A stretch of DNA of 64,000 nucleotides, taken from the NCBI RefSeq assembly GCF_019703515.2, contig NC_059388.1:2899479-2963478 (forward strand). The letters run 5' to 3'. The stretch's first letter is position 1; every line of letters starts with the position of its first letter. Both the position numbers and the translations under genes were made by a program. The notes under the pieces are model-generated. The model ran no database searches and had not been told where the DNA came from. It was given only the letters and a program-made list of their open reading frames with translations. This document shows positions 23,514 to 35,254 of this stretch, piece by piece. The DNA is from Myxocyprinus asiaticus (taxonomy: Eukaryota > Chordata > Actinopteri > Cypriniformes > Catostomidae).

Positions 23514-24420
23514 CTATCCCGGGCTTATCCGCTTGTGTTGCGTGCCACTACCTGGGACGAAACCGGTTCCACCCGGAGGTTGTAGAACCTTGCAAAGGTG
23601 TTGGGTGTTGCCCAACCTGCTGCTCTGCAAATGTCTGTTAGAGAGGCACCTCTGGCCAGGGCCCAGGAAGCCGCTACGCCTCTGGTAGAATGGGCTCGTA
23701 GCCCTACCGGGGGCAGCATGTCCTGGGCGAGATATGCCATAGTTATGGCATCGATGAGCCAGTGGGCGATCCAAATAGATGTGTAAAGCGCGCACCGGAC
23801 ACAGCAACGACAGGGCTGGGTCTGCCTCCTCCTGGGGCAGCGCTTGCAGGTTCACCACCTGGTCCCTAAAAGGGGTGGTGGGAACCTTGGGCACGTAGCC
23901 CAGTCAGGGTCTCAGGATCACGTGAGAGTAACCCGGACCGAACTCCAGGCACATTTCGCTGACAGAGAATGCTTGCAGGTCACCTACCCTCTTGGTGGAA
24001 GTGAGCGCAGTCAGGAGGGCAGTCTTCAAGGAGAGTGCCTTAAGCTCGGCTGACTGCAAATGCTCAAAGGGGGCTCTCTGTAGACCCTGAAGAACTGCAG
24101 AGAGGTCCCATGAGGGAACAAGGCACGGTCTGGAGGGATTCAGCCTCCTGGCGCCTCCTAGGAACCTGATGATCAGGTCATGCTTCCCTAAGGACTTACT
24201 GTCGACTGCGTCGTGGTGTGCTGCTATGGCAGCAATTTACACCTTCAAGGTGGAAGGGGACAGCCTCCCTTCCAACCTCTCCTGCAGGAAGGAAAGCACT
24301 GATCCGACTGCGCATCTTTGGGGGTCTTCACGTCGGGAAGAACACCACTTAGTGAACAGATGCCACTTAAAGGCATACAGGCGCCTCGTAGAGGGGGCCC
24401 TAGCCTGAGTGATCGTGTCT
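23514..24420 (-). pseudogene. DIRS tyrosine recombinase
   Basis: Integrase of the lambda/Cre type that inserts the circular cDNA. On the minus strand the N-terminal region reads APSTRRLYAFKWHLFTKWC, then VGSVLSFLQERL and LSPSTLKV near 24240-24400. The catalytic part has PKVPTTPFRDQVVNLQALP (about 23840), RAHSTRGVAASWALARG (H-x-x-R box) and DICRAAGWATPNTFARFYNL (catalytic Tyr) near 23540-23680. A deletion after YLDRP removes part of the catalytic domain, and the pieces lie in different frames. Confidence 0.85.
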
Positions 24421-24547
24421 ACCACCGTGGGTGGTAGACCGCTTAGGTCTTCCGCATCCTGTCCAGGGGCCAGACATGGAGATTCCAGAGGTCTGGGTGC
24501 CAGAGGGTACCCTATCCCTGAGAGAGAGGGTCCTTCCTCAGGGGAAT

Positions 24548-25573
24548 TCACCAGGGGGGAGCTGTCGCGAGGAGCGTGAGGTCTGAGAACCACATCTGGG
24601 TGGGCCAGTAGGGTGCTACCAGGACGACCTGCTCCTCGTCCTCCCTGACCTTGCACAGGGTCTGTGCAAGCAGGCTCACTGGGGGAAACGCATATTTGCG
24701 TAGGCCAGGGGGCCAGCTGTGTGCCAGCGCGTCTATGCCGAGGGGAGCCTCGGTGAGGGCGTACCAGAGCGGGCAGTGGGAGGATTCTTGGAAGGCGAAC
24801 AAGTCCACCTGTGCCCATCTGAATCGACTCCAAATCAGCTGGACCACCAGAGGGTGGAGTCTCCACTCTCCCCTGAGGGTAACCTGCCATGACAGCATGT
24901 CCGCTGTAGTGTTGAGGTTGCCCGGGATGTGAGTGGCTCGCAGCGACTTGAAGTGCTGCTGACTCCAGAGGAGAAGACGGCGGGTGAGTTGTGACATACA
25001 ACGAGAGCGCAGACCACCTTGGCGGTTGACATATGCTACCGTTGCCGTGCTGTCTGTCCGAACTAACACGTGCTTGCCCTGGATCAATGGCCGGAACCTC
25101 CGCAGGGCGAGCAGAATTGTCAACAACTCGAGGTAGTTGATGTGCCAATGCGGTCGTGGGCCCGTCCAGAGGCCGGCGGCTGTGTGCCCATTGCAAACAG
25201 CGCCCCAGCCCATTTTGGAGGCATCTGTCATGACCACGACGCACCTGGAGACCATTTCTAAAGGAACACCTGCTCGTAGAAACAAGAGGTTGGTCCAAAG
25301 GCTGAAAAGATGGTGACAGACCGGCGTGATGGCCACCTGATGTGTCCCGCGGTGCCATGCCCATATCGGGACTCGAGTCTGGAGCCAGTGCTGAAGCGGC
25401 CTCATATGCATCAACCCGAGTGGGGTGGCCACCGCTGAGGACGCCATATGCCCCAGGAGCCTCTGAAAAAGTTTCAGTGGAACCGCTGTTTTCTGTTTGA
25501 ACGCCTTCAAACAGGCCAGCAACGACTGGGCGCGCTTGTTCGTAAGGCACGCCATCAAGGAGACTGAGTCCAA
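24548..25573 (-). pseudogene. DIRS RNase H domain
   Basis: A 341-codon open frame on the minus strand. FKQKTAVPLKLFQRLLGHM leads into the RNase H core: VVVMTDASKMGWGAVC (first Asp), INYLELLTILLALRRF (Glu), VLVRTDSTATVAYVNRQGG (Asp) and ATHIPGNLNTTADMLS (last Asp). RNase H removes the RNA template during cDNA synthesis. The core motifs look intact. An overlapping frame at 24237-25685 covers the same segment in another register, caused by frameshifts between RT and the recombinase. Confidence 0.82.
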
Positions 25574-25639
25574 CTCCGATCCGAGAAAAGAGATGCTCTG
25601 AACCGGGAGGAGCTTGCTCTTTTCCCAGTTGACCCGAAG

Positions 25640-26190
25640 CCCTAGTCAGCTGAGGTGTGAGAGCACCAGGTCCCTGTGTGCGCACAACATGTCTCGAGAG
25701 TGAGCTAGGATTAGCCAGTCATCGAGATTGAGAATGCGAATGCGAATGCCCACCTCCCTTAACGGGGCAAGGGCAGCCTCTGCGATCTTTGTAAAGACAC
25801 AAGGACAGGCCGAAAGGGAGGACTTTGTACTGATACACCTGACCCTCGAATGCAAACCGCAGGAAGGGTCTGTGTCGAGGAAGGATCGAGACGTGGAAGT
25901 ACGCATCCTTCAGGTCTATCGCCGCGAACCAATCTTGATGCCGGACGCTTGCCAGAATGCGTTTTTGCGTCAGCATCTTGAACGGGAGTCTGTGTAAAGC
26001 CTGGTTCAGTACTCGCAGGTCCAAGATTGGCCGCAACCCACCGCCTTTTTTCGGTACGATGAAGCAGGGGCTGTAAAACCCTTTCTTCATCTCGGCTGGA
26101 GGGACAAGTTCTATCGCGTCCTTCCGTAGGAGGGTAGCGATCTCCGTGCGCAGAGTGGCAGCGTTTTCACCCTTGACCAAGGTGAAATGA
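25640..26190 (-). pseudogene. DIRS reverse transcriptase domain
   Basis: Minus strand, C-terminal to the gag-like part in one frame, then broken. Motifs are LRTEIATLLRKDAIELVPP, SPCFIVPKKGGGLRPILDLR, ASVRHQDWFAAIDLKDAYFH, PFLRFAFEGQVYQYKVLPFG and, after a frameshift near 25780, LNLDDWLILAHSRDM. The active-site box is LDDW preceded by Asn; the second DIRS copy has YLDEW at the same place. It would copy element RNA into cDNA. The frameshift separates motif B from the catalytic Asp pair. Confidence 0.87.
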
Positions 26191-26229
26191 ATGCCGCTGA
26201 ACCTGGGCGGGCGCATGGTGAACTGAATC

Positions 26230-28009
26230 ACATAGCCGAGTCGGACGGACTGGATCAGCCATCGCGACAGATTGGAAAGTGTGAGCCACGCATCCAAGTT
26301 CCGCGTGAGGGGGACCAAGGGGACAACGTCGTTGGACATACCGGCAGGTGGGGCCTCGCAGCGGGGCGGAGCGCGAGGTGCCATACCACGTCGTGGCCGT
26401 GCTGAGTCTAGGGACATCGAAGCACTTACCTGGCTCCTTGTGACCACCCCCAGAACAGACTGGGAGGGGGGAGGAAGAGGCCTGTCCTCGTAACCCATGG
26501 AGACTGCCACATCGGGGGTGGCTGTGTGCCACAGCTGGGCGCTCAGGGGCGGAAAGGCCACCACTGGAGCGCCAATCCTGCAAGAAAAAGCCCATGGACG
26601 GTAGTCGTGGTGACGACCGTACACACCGGGTATGTGACCCAGGGAGGAAGGAAGCCGCTTTTTTGCTGAACTGTTGGGTACCGCAGCCACTTGGGCATGC
26701 GGCGAAATCATACAAAAAGGACCTTTGAGGGTTCTTCGTGGGTTCTTCGGTGCCAGCTGTGAGACGGGTTGCGTCTGCTTCCTGCGGTGGGCTCCACGGC
26801 GGGGCCGGGCTGAAGGGGCGGGCTGCGGTGGAGCCGGTGCAGTCACCGCAGGGGGACGTCCTTGGTGACAAGCAGACAGGGTGTGGGATCTTGAGCTGCA
26901 CTGGGACAGGATGTGCCGGATTGCCTCCATCTGCTGCTTCACCACCGAGAACTGCTGGGCAAAGTCCTCGACGGTGTCGCCGAATAGGCCCGCCTGGGAA
27001 ATGGGGGCAGCAAGGAACTGTGTCTTGTCGGCCTCGCCCATCTCGACCAGGTTGAGCCAAAGTGGCACTCCTGGACCACTAGTGTGGCCATCGTCCGCCC
27101 GAGAGACCATGACCTTCGTCGCTCGGAGAGCGAGGTTGGTCGCCGAGCGCAGTTCCTGCATCAAATCTGTGGCGGAACTACCCTCGTGCAGTTCTTTCAG
27201 CGCCTTGGCTTGGTGGACCTGCAGGAGAGCCATGGCATGCAGGGCAAAGGCGGCTTGTCCAGCAGCGCTGTAGGCTTTAGCCGTCAGGGACGACGTGAGC
27301 CTACAGGGTTTGGATGGGATCTTAGGTCGTCCGTGCCAGGTGGCGGAGCTCTGCGGGCATAGGTGCACCGTGAGCGCCTTATCCACCGGGGGAATCGCTG
27401 TATAGCCCCTAGCCGCCCTGCCATCGGGGTAGTGAGAGCGGGGGAACTGCGGAATCGGGGCCGGGCAGTAAAAGGTGCCTCCCACGACTTCGTCAGCTCC
27501 TCGTGCACTTCCGGGAAGAATGGCACTTGAGTGGGGCGTGGCTGCTTTGAGCGGCGCCATGAGCCCAGAAACCAATCATCAAGCTGCGAGGGTTCAGGGG
27601 AGAGTGGAGGGTTCCACTCTAACCCGACGCTCGTGGCCGCCCGGGAAAGCATGTCCGTCATTTCGGCATCTGCCTGTGACTAGGCAATCGTCCCAGAAGG
27701 GGGAATCCCAGCTGAGGCTTCTGCATCCGACTGGATAAGCCCGCTCTCCGATGCTGCGCTCGAGAGCTCATCACCTTCATGGGCTCCGAACAAGAAGCCA
27801 GACTCGCCGTGAAAAGAAAGCAAGCCGCTTACGAAAGCAAGCCCCGACTGCAACGTTGCTATGGTCATGTTCTCGCAGTGAGAACATGAACCATCCACAA
27901 ATGCCGACTCTGTGTGGGTCGCGCCCAGACACGAAAGACAGCAATCATGACCATCCGAAGTTGAGAGATAACGACCGCAACCAGGAATAACACACAATCG
28001 GAAAGGCAT
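26230..28009 (-). pseudogene. DIRS gag-like ORF, broken
   Basis: Starts on the minus strand at 28009 with MPFRLCVIPGCGRYLS and a Cys/His-rich head (HDCCLSCLG, CSHCENM). It continues after a frame change as an Ala/Gln-rich region (QAAFALHAMALLQVHQAKAL) and a basic proline-rich segment (PSARPRRGAHRRKQTQ). The equivalent start in the second DIRS copy is at 41316. The 1.9-kb LTR insertion lies upstream of this start, in the leader. Function by analogy with other DIRS gag-like proteins: nucleic-acid binding. Confidence 0.7.
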
Positions 28010-28084
28010 CTTTAAAAAGACGCGTCTTTAAAAAGATGTTCCGTGTGTGCCGCTCTTTTAGAGAAATATATACTCTTTTAAAGG

Positions 28085-29123
28085 TGTTGGGCCTCATGTA
28101 TTCAGATAGAAGACAAAGGCAGGCCTAACACAGTCGTAAAAACCTAACTCAGGCCCCCACATACCAGGTCATAAATTATACTGATAAAAATCATGCCAAA
28201 ATCAAACAAAGGGAGTCCAAAACAGACTACTAATCCCATGAAGCCATGCTCACTAATGGATCGAACTCTCAACTCCTATTGGATGAGGCACACAACAGAA
28301 CATCCCTCAAACCATGACATCATCAGGAGTAGAAATACCTCTGAAATGCTTCCGGGATTTGCTTTCAGCAACTTTGTTCGCCCTGTATAGACGTAGCTCT
28401 CAGGTGCAACCTCGTGGCACAAGGAAGTAACGTCCGACTTGAAACTGTGGCCATACAATCTCCATCTCGCTGGACGAGTTGAGATTACTCTGTGTTCAAC
28501 CGAACACTCTAACAGATCCGAAGGAGACCGCCAAGCAATCCGCATCTTCATCCGTTTGCCTGCAGAAGTGAAGAGATTAAAGATTTCTCTTCCATCTTCA
28601 ATCAAGTCGAAATTTCTGAGTTCTCCGCCAGCCCGCCGAGAATCAGCAGCTGTGCCCACCAACAGAGCGAGGAAACGGCCTCCCGTCATCACCCGAGCCT
28701 CAAGGAACCGGGTCGGAGCATAAGGACGGATGAACACACATTCTACGTCCTTATGCGATTCAAGTAAGAGGTTTACGTCTGGGCAGAGATAGAATATTAT
28801 AGTGTGTTATTCTTGTGTTTCAAGGTTTTTGCTTGTACAGTTTACGGAACGCCATGTCTGCTCATTATTAATACTCAGGGTATTAATTATCACAAATTTG
28901 TTTTGCTGTATTGTGGTCCAACCAAATTGGACTGTTGTGCAATTTCGCCATCGCAGGTGAGACCGGTAAACTGAGTTTATCCATTAAAGAGTCAAAGAAC
29001 GCCGGACTGTTTTACGAGCCGTCCACCGCGTCTCTGAGCGATAAACTAACAGCTGCTTTCTCTCCCACGATCGCGAAATCGGCTTTAGGGCCGTCACTTT
29101 ATTCTCTCTCTTTCTCTCGTACT

Positions 29124-29165
<42 letters not shown>

Positions 29166-29166
29166 G

Positions 29167-29204
<38 letters not shown>

Positions 29205-29960
29205 CATGTGTTATAGGATTATTTTGATTTCCATATCTAATCATATCACTGTTTAGTTTGTAGTTGTAAGTCGGAAGTTTATTGACTGCATTGTATTAAT
29301 TATTAATTTATATTACTGCATAAATAAACTTTGTTTATATTACAAAGAGAAGTGTTTTGGTTTGTTTTGCATACGCCTGCATCATGCTGACGGGATGTCA
29401 GTGCTCGGATTCAAGCCATCATTCATTGTTTTTGTTGCTGAAGATCGATATTCTTCGGATATTGATTTTCCTAAGAAAACAATCTAATATTGAGACTGTT
29501 ATACTATCTGGTTATTAGTCCCTGATTCCAGGGTGGTGCCTCGTCAATGTTAATCCTTATTAATATTCTGTTGATTTTTGATAATTGATAATTATCTTTG
29601 ATAATTGTTGAATTTGAATAATCAATAAGCTAGTGTTAATTTTAATTAATGTCTCATCGATGTTAACAATTAACGATTATCTTTGATAATTGTTGATTTA
29701 AAGGATTAAAAAAGCTAACATTGATTCTCATCAATGTTCTATTGATTTTAATAATTAATATTTATCTTTTATAATGATTAAATATTGCTAATAACCAAAC
29801 CCGCTCCTAAACGTAGCGCACTACATTTACTGGAGCCCCATATGAGGTTTTAATGAGTTAGATTCAATTAATTAATTTAAATATTAATTAATAACTACAG
29901 AAATAATTATTAATTATTTCTGATAGTAACACTGATCTAAACAACCGGTAAAGCCCTACA
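28085..29960 (+). mobile_element. 1.9-kb LTR-like insertion inside DIRS
   Basis: Begins TGTTGGGC and ends GCCCTACA, short inverted ends typical of LTRs. Left flank AAGG and right flank GAGG look like a 4-bp target-site duplication with one change. The inserted block interrupts DIRS leader sequence that is continuous in the copy at 41220-41290. Internally it has a (CA)n tract at 29126-29200, a TGCATAAATAAACTTTG block near 29318 that could supply a polyadenylation signal, and an AT-rich tail of repeated TTGATAATT words. No gag or pol is present, so it looks like a solo LTR. Other copies: 44656-46038 (plus, 5'-truncated) and 51908-53637 (inverted). Confidence 0.72.
29126..29200. repeat. (CA)n microsatellite
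   Basis: Two CA tracts separated by CTCGCT inside the LTR-like insertion. Confidence 0.95.
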
Positions 29961-30149
29961 GAGGGGAAAAAGCTCTTTCAGAAAATTTACTCTCTAGTTT
30001 TTCTGCTGAAGTGCCCAGGGGCGTTCTCTGCAGGGCACCAGTGCAGAGGAGGGAGAAGCCACTGAAATGCGCCGTCAGATCCAGCAGAGGTGAATGAACA
30101 GTAGTATTCAGCTCAATGAGCATGACCGTTCGGCTCCAAACAAAAAATC

Positions 30150-30329
30150 TGAATGAGTGGTTGCATACCAGCTCCTTTTATACCCGTATGTCCAGGGGAG
30201 TGGCATGCAAATACCACTCGCCAATTTTCATTGGCCTTTTATCAAAGACCAGAGGTGTCTCGGGCTCCCAAGTGTGACCCCTAGTGTCACTACATTGACG
30301 CAACGTCGAGTGAGTGACAGATAGGGAAC
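30150..30329 (-). repeat. DIRS right terminal repeat
   Basis: Inverted relative to the left end: on the minus strand it reads CCCTATCTGTCACTCACTCG, GTAGTGACACTAGGGG, CCCGAGACACCTCTGG and TATAAAAGGAGCTGG. It probably carries the element's promoter. Confidence 0.8.
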
Positions 30330-31320
30330 TATGTGTTTGCATAACTTTTCAACAATGTCGAAGATCAAAATTTTTTATTATAATTTCTGTGCAGCTGGAG
30401 AATATTTCAAGACATTGTTTGGACAAATCGGACAAAGTTTGAAGGACATGAAACTTTTAAACTGAAAAATATATTATCCATAATGGCAGCCACTTCAATG
30501 GGAGGCACTTTAATGTAAGGCGTCCATTTGAATCATCAAGAGGAGAGTAATCAGACAAAAAAAAAGAATGGTGTTTCTGGGACAGACGGTTTAGAAGATG
30601 CATGAAATAGAACATTTTTGAATTTTTGAACTGGTGGTGGTGCTATGGAGTTTGTCCTAGATGTCCCAAAATTGAATTTTCATGACCACCCCTATCAGTG
30701 TGCCAAATTTCATCATTTTCCTACAAACGGTTCTATGGGCTGCCATAGACTCCCATTGTGAGGAATAATACAAATAATAATACTAACGGATACAACAGAG
30801 TCTATGCACCTTCGGTGCTTGGCCCCTAAATATAGCTGCTAGCAGCAATTACGGGGCCAAGCACCAACATGGCAAGCATTGCACAACCCAAAGATCACAC
30901 AGAGCGCATATGACTTATAGAGCAATCGCACACCACTTTACAAGTCACCCTTGTTTGGATTTGAACCTGCACCTTTATGTTACACAAGTCAGTGCACATC
31001 CACTGCACCACAACAAAAAATTGCATGGGGAAAAGCCCAGGAACCATTCACATACCTGCAAACTCGCCAGTCACATACCTGTAAAAGGTATGTGACTGGC
31101 GTTTAGTATTATTATTATTATTCCTCACAAGGAGAGTCTATGGCAGCCCATAGAACCGTTTGTAGGAAAATTATGAAATTTGGCACGCTGATAGGGGTGG
31201 TCATGAAAAATAAATTTGCTGTTTTTACACTGAAATGGGCATTCATGTGATTCATGCAACTCCGAGGAGTTTTTTTAAAGGGGGGTGGGGGAGAGGGGGT
31301 GTGCACCAATGATATGATGA
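30330..31320. repeat. TATAGCTGC repeat family with a large palindrome
   Basis: GGGGCCAAGCACC at 30852 is inverted against GGTGCTTGGCCCC at 30815 around TATAGCTGCTAGCAGC. Farther out, 30670-30770 (CCCTATCAGTGTGCCAAATT, then AACGGTTCTATGGGCTGCCA) is the inverse of about 31125-31205. A tRNA-like minus-strand segment lies at 30950-31015. This is a dispersed fish repeat whose class I cannot name. Confidence 0.6.
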
Positions 31321-31615
31321 GCTGAAGGATCCTACCCTCTCCAGGTCAACATACTGTCATCTCTTCAGTGGAATAATTCTGTGGTCCAGTCAAAAGTATA
31401 CTGATGTTGTTTGAGCCACTCGCAACTCAGACTTCATCTGCAAAGTCTCAAAGACAAATTGCTTTCTCTGCGGGAATGTCAAAGTCAGCAAACTGAAATT
31501 GAGTAAGCTTTTTATGTTGCTTCTTACTACTAGGTTATAGCTTGCTAACATCGCATAAAATTCAACTATGTCACTAATTGTCTAGGTCTAGGATATCTGA
31601 ATTGCTAGATGTGGG

Positions 31616-31936
31616 TGTAACAAAGAAGGACACCGGGAACTGGATTCTTCAAACACAGGTAGTGAACTTTTAATTGACCACTTCTCTGGTTTACAGCTTT
31701 ACAATAACTCGTCAGTTTCACAATAACTCATCAGCTTCACAATAACTCATCAGCTTCACAGTAAAGTTCTCGACCCAGTCTATCTCTCCCAATCTGGTGC
31801 TGGCATGGTCCTTTTATGCCGCACTCCCCAATCTCACTACAATTAGAGACAGGTGTTAGTCATAATTTGGCTCAGAAGTATGCACCCTTACCACTCTCTC
31901 TCTTGACGGACGCTCGACCACGCCCCCGCTGCCACA
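31616..31936 (-). repeat. 3' LTR of the Gmr1-like element
   Basis: 321 bp, TGTGGCAGCGG...TTTGTTACA on the minus strand, preceded by a purine-rich tract (GGTGGTGGGGTA). It contains GCGGCATAAAAGGACC (TATA box) and three and a half copies of a 21-bp repeat (ATAACTCATCAGCTTCACA) at 31690-31765. Confidence 0.8.
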
Positions 31937-32012
31937 TACCCCACCACCCGACTCAGGCCAGGGAGACATCCGGACTGCCATCTGCGCTCCCGGTCTGTGG
32001 ACCACCTTGAAT

Positions 32013-33109
32013 TTAAAGGGCTGGAGTGCCAGATACCACCGGGTGATCTGCGCGTTGGTATCCTTCATGCGATGGAGCCATTGGAGTGGGGCGTGATCTG
32101 ATCAGAGAGTGAAGGCCCGCCCCAGCAGGTAGTAACGGAGAGTGAGGACCACCCAATTGATGGCCAGACACTCCTTTTCTACAGTGCTGTACTTTGTTTC
32201 CCTCAAGGAGAGCTTGCGGCTGATGTACAGCACCGGTTGCTCCTCCCCCTCCACCACTTGCGAGAGTACAGCGCCCAGCCCCCTGTCTGTAGCGTCTGTC
32301 TGCAATAAAAAAGTGTTGGCACTGCTCCGTCCACTGGACCAGGTCTGGAGCTCCCTTTTTAGTGAGATCAGTCAGCGGGCTGGTGACGTCCGAATAGTTA
32401 GGCACAAATCTTCTATAATAGCCAGCCAGCCCCAGGAACTGTCTCACCCCCTTTTTGGTCTTGGGTCTTGGACAGGACGCAATTGCATCCGTCTTGTCAA
32501 TTTGGGGACACACCTGCCCGTGGCCCAAGTGGAACCCGAGAAACCGTACCTCCACCCGCCCAATCACGCACTTCTTAGGCTTTGCTGTGAGCCCCGCCCG
32601 CCGCAGTGACCTCAGAACCGCCCTCAGATGCTGCATATGCTGCTGCCAGTCATTGCTATAAATGATGATGTCATCCAAATAGGCAGCGGCGTAAGCCGAA
32701 TGCAGTCTGAAGATTCTGTCCATGAGGCGCTGAAATGTGGCCAGAGCCCCAAACAAGTCGAATGGAAGGGTCACAAATTGGTGTAATCCGAATGGAGTGG
32801 AGAAAGCCATTTTTCACAGGAAATTGGTGTCAAGGGGATCTGGTTATTGGGGATCTGCCAATAACTCTTTGTCAAATCCAGTGTTGATTAGAAGCGAGCA
32901 GTGCCCAACTGATCGAGCAACTCATCAATACGAGGCATTGGGTAGGCATCAAATTTAGACACCGCTTTGACTTTTCTATAATACACACAGAACCGTACAG
33001 ACCCGTCACTCTTAGGCACCAGAACAACTGGGCTGGACCAGTCGCTGTGGGATTCCTCTATTACTCCCATATCGAGCACTGCATCCAATTCTTTTTTATG
33101 TTTGGGCAA
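32013..33109 (-). pseudogene. Gypsy-type RT and RNase H, broken
   Basis: Minus strand. RT begins at 32888-33109 with GVIEESHSDWSSPVVLVPKS, SVRFCVYYRKVKAVSKFDA and YPMPRIDELLDQLGTARF. A gap of about 75 bp is out of frame. It resumes with FSTPFGLHQFVTLPF and AAYLDDIIIYSNDWQQH, the intact YLDD catalytic box, and VRQFLGLAGYYRRFVPNY. RNase H follows in another frame at 32102-32305: [17 protein letters not shown], then REKYST-like [17 protein letters not shown]. The tether KVVHRPGAQMAV near 31990 ends pol. At least three frame changes inactivate it. Confidence 0.88.
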
Positions 33110-33399
33110 TCAGTAGGGATGGGTATGTACCACCACCTCCGGCTCGGTCTCTATGTGGTTTTGGATGAGGTTTGTGTGACCCGGTAGAGGGGAAAACACA
33201 TCTGCAAATTCTTGTTGTAGTTTTGCAACCTCTGCGAGTTGGTATGGTGAGTCTCCGCAAGGGTGACGTGATTGTGTTTTGTATTTACCTCCGGCCTGAG
33301 CTCCGCCCTCTCAGGAACTACCATAGCCAACATCACATGGGCCGCCTCCCTCCACAATTTCAGGAGGTTAAGGTGATACATTTTACGTGTCGGTTCGCT

Positions 33400-34330
33400 T
33401 TACCTCATAATCCCCCACTCACTGTGTGACCTCAAAGGGTCCTTGCCACTTGGTGAGTAATTTGGAGCTTGATGTGGGGAGTAATACGAGAACCTTATCT
33501 CCTGGTGCAAATTCCCTTAGCCGAGTTCCCCTGTTGTACAGTCGGCTCTGTCGTTCTTAAGCTTGGAGCAAATTCTCCTGTGTTAGTTGCCCCAAGGTGT
33601 GGAGTTCTCTAAGATCAAGAATGTATTGAATTTCATTCTTACTGGTTGAAGATCCCTCCTCCCAAGCTTCATGTATGACATCAAGCACACCACGCGGGCG
33701 CCACCCATACAGCAGCTCAAATAGGGAAAACCCAGTGGAGGATTGCGGGACCTCTCATACTGCGAATAACAGGGGATCGAGCCATTTGTCCCAATTTCTA
33801 GCATCCTTGTGCACGAATTTAAGAATCATGTTTTTAAGGGTTTTATTAAATCGCTCCACCAGGCCATCTGTTTGTGGATGGTAAATGCTGGTGCGAATTT
33901 ACTTAATGCCCAATAATTCGTAAAGCTTGCGTAGTGTCCGTGACACAAAGGTTGTGCCCTGATCGGTGAGGATTTCTTTTGGAATCCCCACCTGGGAGAT
34001 TATTTTGAAGAGTACCTCCGCAACACTATGTGCTGAGATGTTGCGCAGAGACACTGCTTCTGGATATCATGTTGCATAGTCCACTAGGACTAGTACAAAG
34101 CGATGTCTGCGTGCTGACCACACTAATGGCCTGAAAAGGTCCATGTCAATTCTCTCGAAGGGGACCTCAATCAGCGGAAGGGGGCACAATGGCACTTTTG
34201 GGGTGGCCGATGGATTCACCAGCTGATATTCGCAGCATTCCGCACACCACCTGCAAACATTGCCGCCAATGCCCGGCCAATAAAAATGGCTATTAGTCGG
34301 TTCAATGTTTTCCTTTCCCCTAAGTGACCC
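33400..34330 (-). pseudogene. Gypsy-type integrase, broken
   Basis: Reading the minus strand with several stops and shifts: a zinc-binding-like region with CRWCAECCEYQLV (about 34215-34255), then RIDMDLFRPLVWSARRHRF (first Asp), a second Asp in LTDQGTTFVSRTLRKL (about 33920-33970), and the Glu in HPQTDGLVERFNKTLKNM (about 33830-33880). LFELLYGWRPRGVLDVIHEA and FAPGDKVLVLLP are typical C-terminal landmarks. The domain lies upstream of RT in transcription order. It performs strand transfer of retrotransposon cDNA. Confidence 0.83.
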
Positions 34331-34513
34331 ACCATGGATTATAATGAGCCGCCTGGAAAACCATTTCCCGGCGGCTCCATGGTATTAAGAGCTGGGTTGT
34401 ATCTTCCTTGGTTTGAGCATCCTGAGTCACTTTATACAACCGCTCAATTATAATTGCGAAATAGGGATATGAAAGTGTGACATTCGGCTGGAGGTGTTGA
34501 CCATTGATCACTC

Positions 34514-35254
34514 TCACTTGGTCGAAGGCGTGCTTGAGGGTTTCGTCTCACGACTGCTCCAGAGGGAAATCCCCTTTGGGAAATCCCCATGGGAAAATCC
34601 CCCGAGGATGGGAGGGGCTGCTGCCTCTCCCCCCCTCATGTCATCCTGACGTGGAGCTGACAAAGACGGCCCCGGTTCCGCCTCCCCTGCCAGAGCATCG
34701 CACATTTCACATCTTGTCGCTTTTGTGCAGGACCCATCCGCGCATATTCCCTTTAACACATTTCTGAAATCAGGCCAATTAGTCCCCAAAATCAGCGGAT
34801 GGGTGAGGCGGGAACTAACCGCGGCCTCCACTCTATGCTTTGTTCCCCGAAATTTAATAACGAGGGTCACCACAGGGTAGTTGTGAATATCCCCATGTAC
34901 ACATTTCACCCTCACTCTTTTAGTTGTGCCCAAAGCCTTGTGTTGAACCAAGCATTGGTGGATAGTGGTCTGGTTACAACCTGTGTCCACCAAGGCTTGG
35001 TGTGTACTCCCCTTGATTCTTACCGGTATCATGTACCCTCCAGCCCCATCGGGGTCAGACTGTGGTGTGTCGGGGATCCGGACTACAGTTCCCAGCTCCA
35101 TCACAGGACACTGATCCCGGAAGTGTTCCAGATCCCCGCAACGCCAGCGGGCCGGCCCAGGCGCTACACTCACACTTGTGGGGGCGGGTACATCCGCCTG
35201 AGGGGGAAAGCGTGTAGACCCTGAAGTTGCAGGGAAAGGGATAAACCAGCGCAA
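34514..35254 (-). pseudogene. Gag zinc knuckle and retropepsin-like protease
   Basis: A 246-codon minus-strand frame. WRCGDLEHFRDQCPVME is a zinc-knuckle remnant (the first Cys of the CCHC box has become Arg-Trp context). The aspartic protease follows: HQALVDTGCNQTTIHQ (catalytic D-T-G) and TNWPDFRNVLKGIC-type sequence downstream. The frame is open but the 5' part of gag is absent, and the downstream junction to integrase is interrupted. Confidence 0.82.

Larger units (their letters stand above)
22414..30329 (-). mobile_element. DIRS-like retrotransposon, near complete, minus strand
   Basis: About 6 kb of DIRS sequence plus a 1.9-kb inserted LTR. The order on the minus strand is: terminal repeat (30150-30329), gag-like ORF (to 28009), RT, RNase H, tyrosine recombinase (to 23514), and a complex left terminus (22414-22800). 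DIRS elements integrate by tyrosine recombinase and leave no target-site duplication; none is seen. The right terminus repeats, inverted, the left-end sequence with GTGTCACTACA, CCCGAGACACCTCTG, AAAGGCCAATGAAAAT and TATAAAAGGAGCTGGTATGC. The coding part has several frameshifts. Both flanks belong to the TATAGCTGC repeat family. Confidence 0.88.

Noticed and set aside
24651..27738. Many long open frames on the plus strand
   Set aside because: They are antisense shadows of the minus-strand DIRS genes, which carry the recognisable RT, RNase H and recombinase motifs.
28276..28737. 153-codon minus-strand frame
   Set aside because: It lies in the LTR-like insertion, is not kept open in the other two copies and has no recognisable motif.
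29126..29216. Long His/Thr-rich open frame
   Set aside because: Translation of a CA microsatellite.
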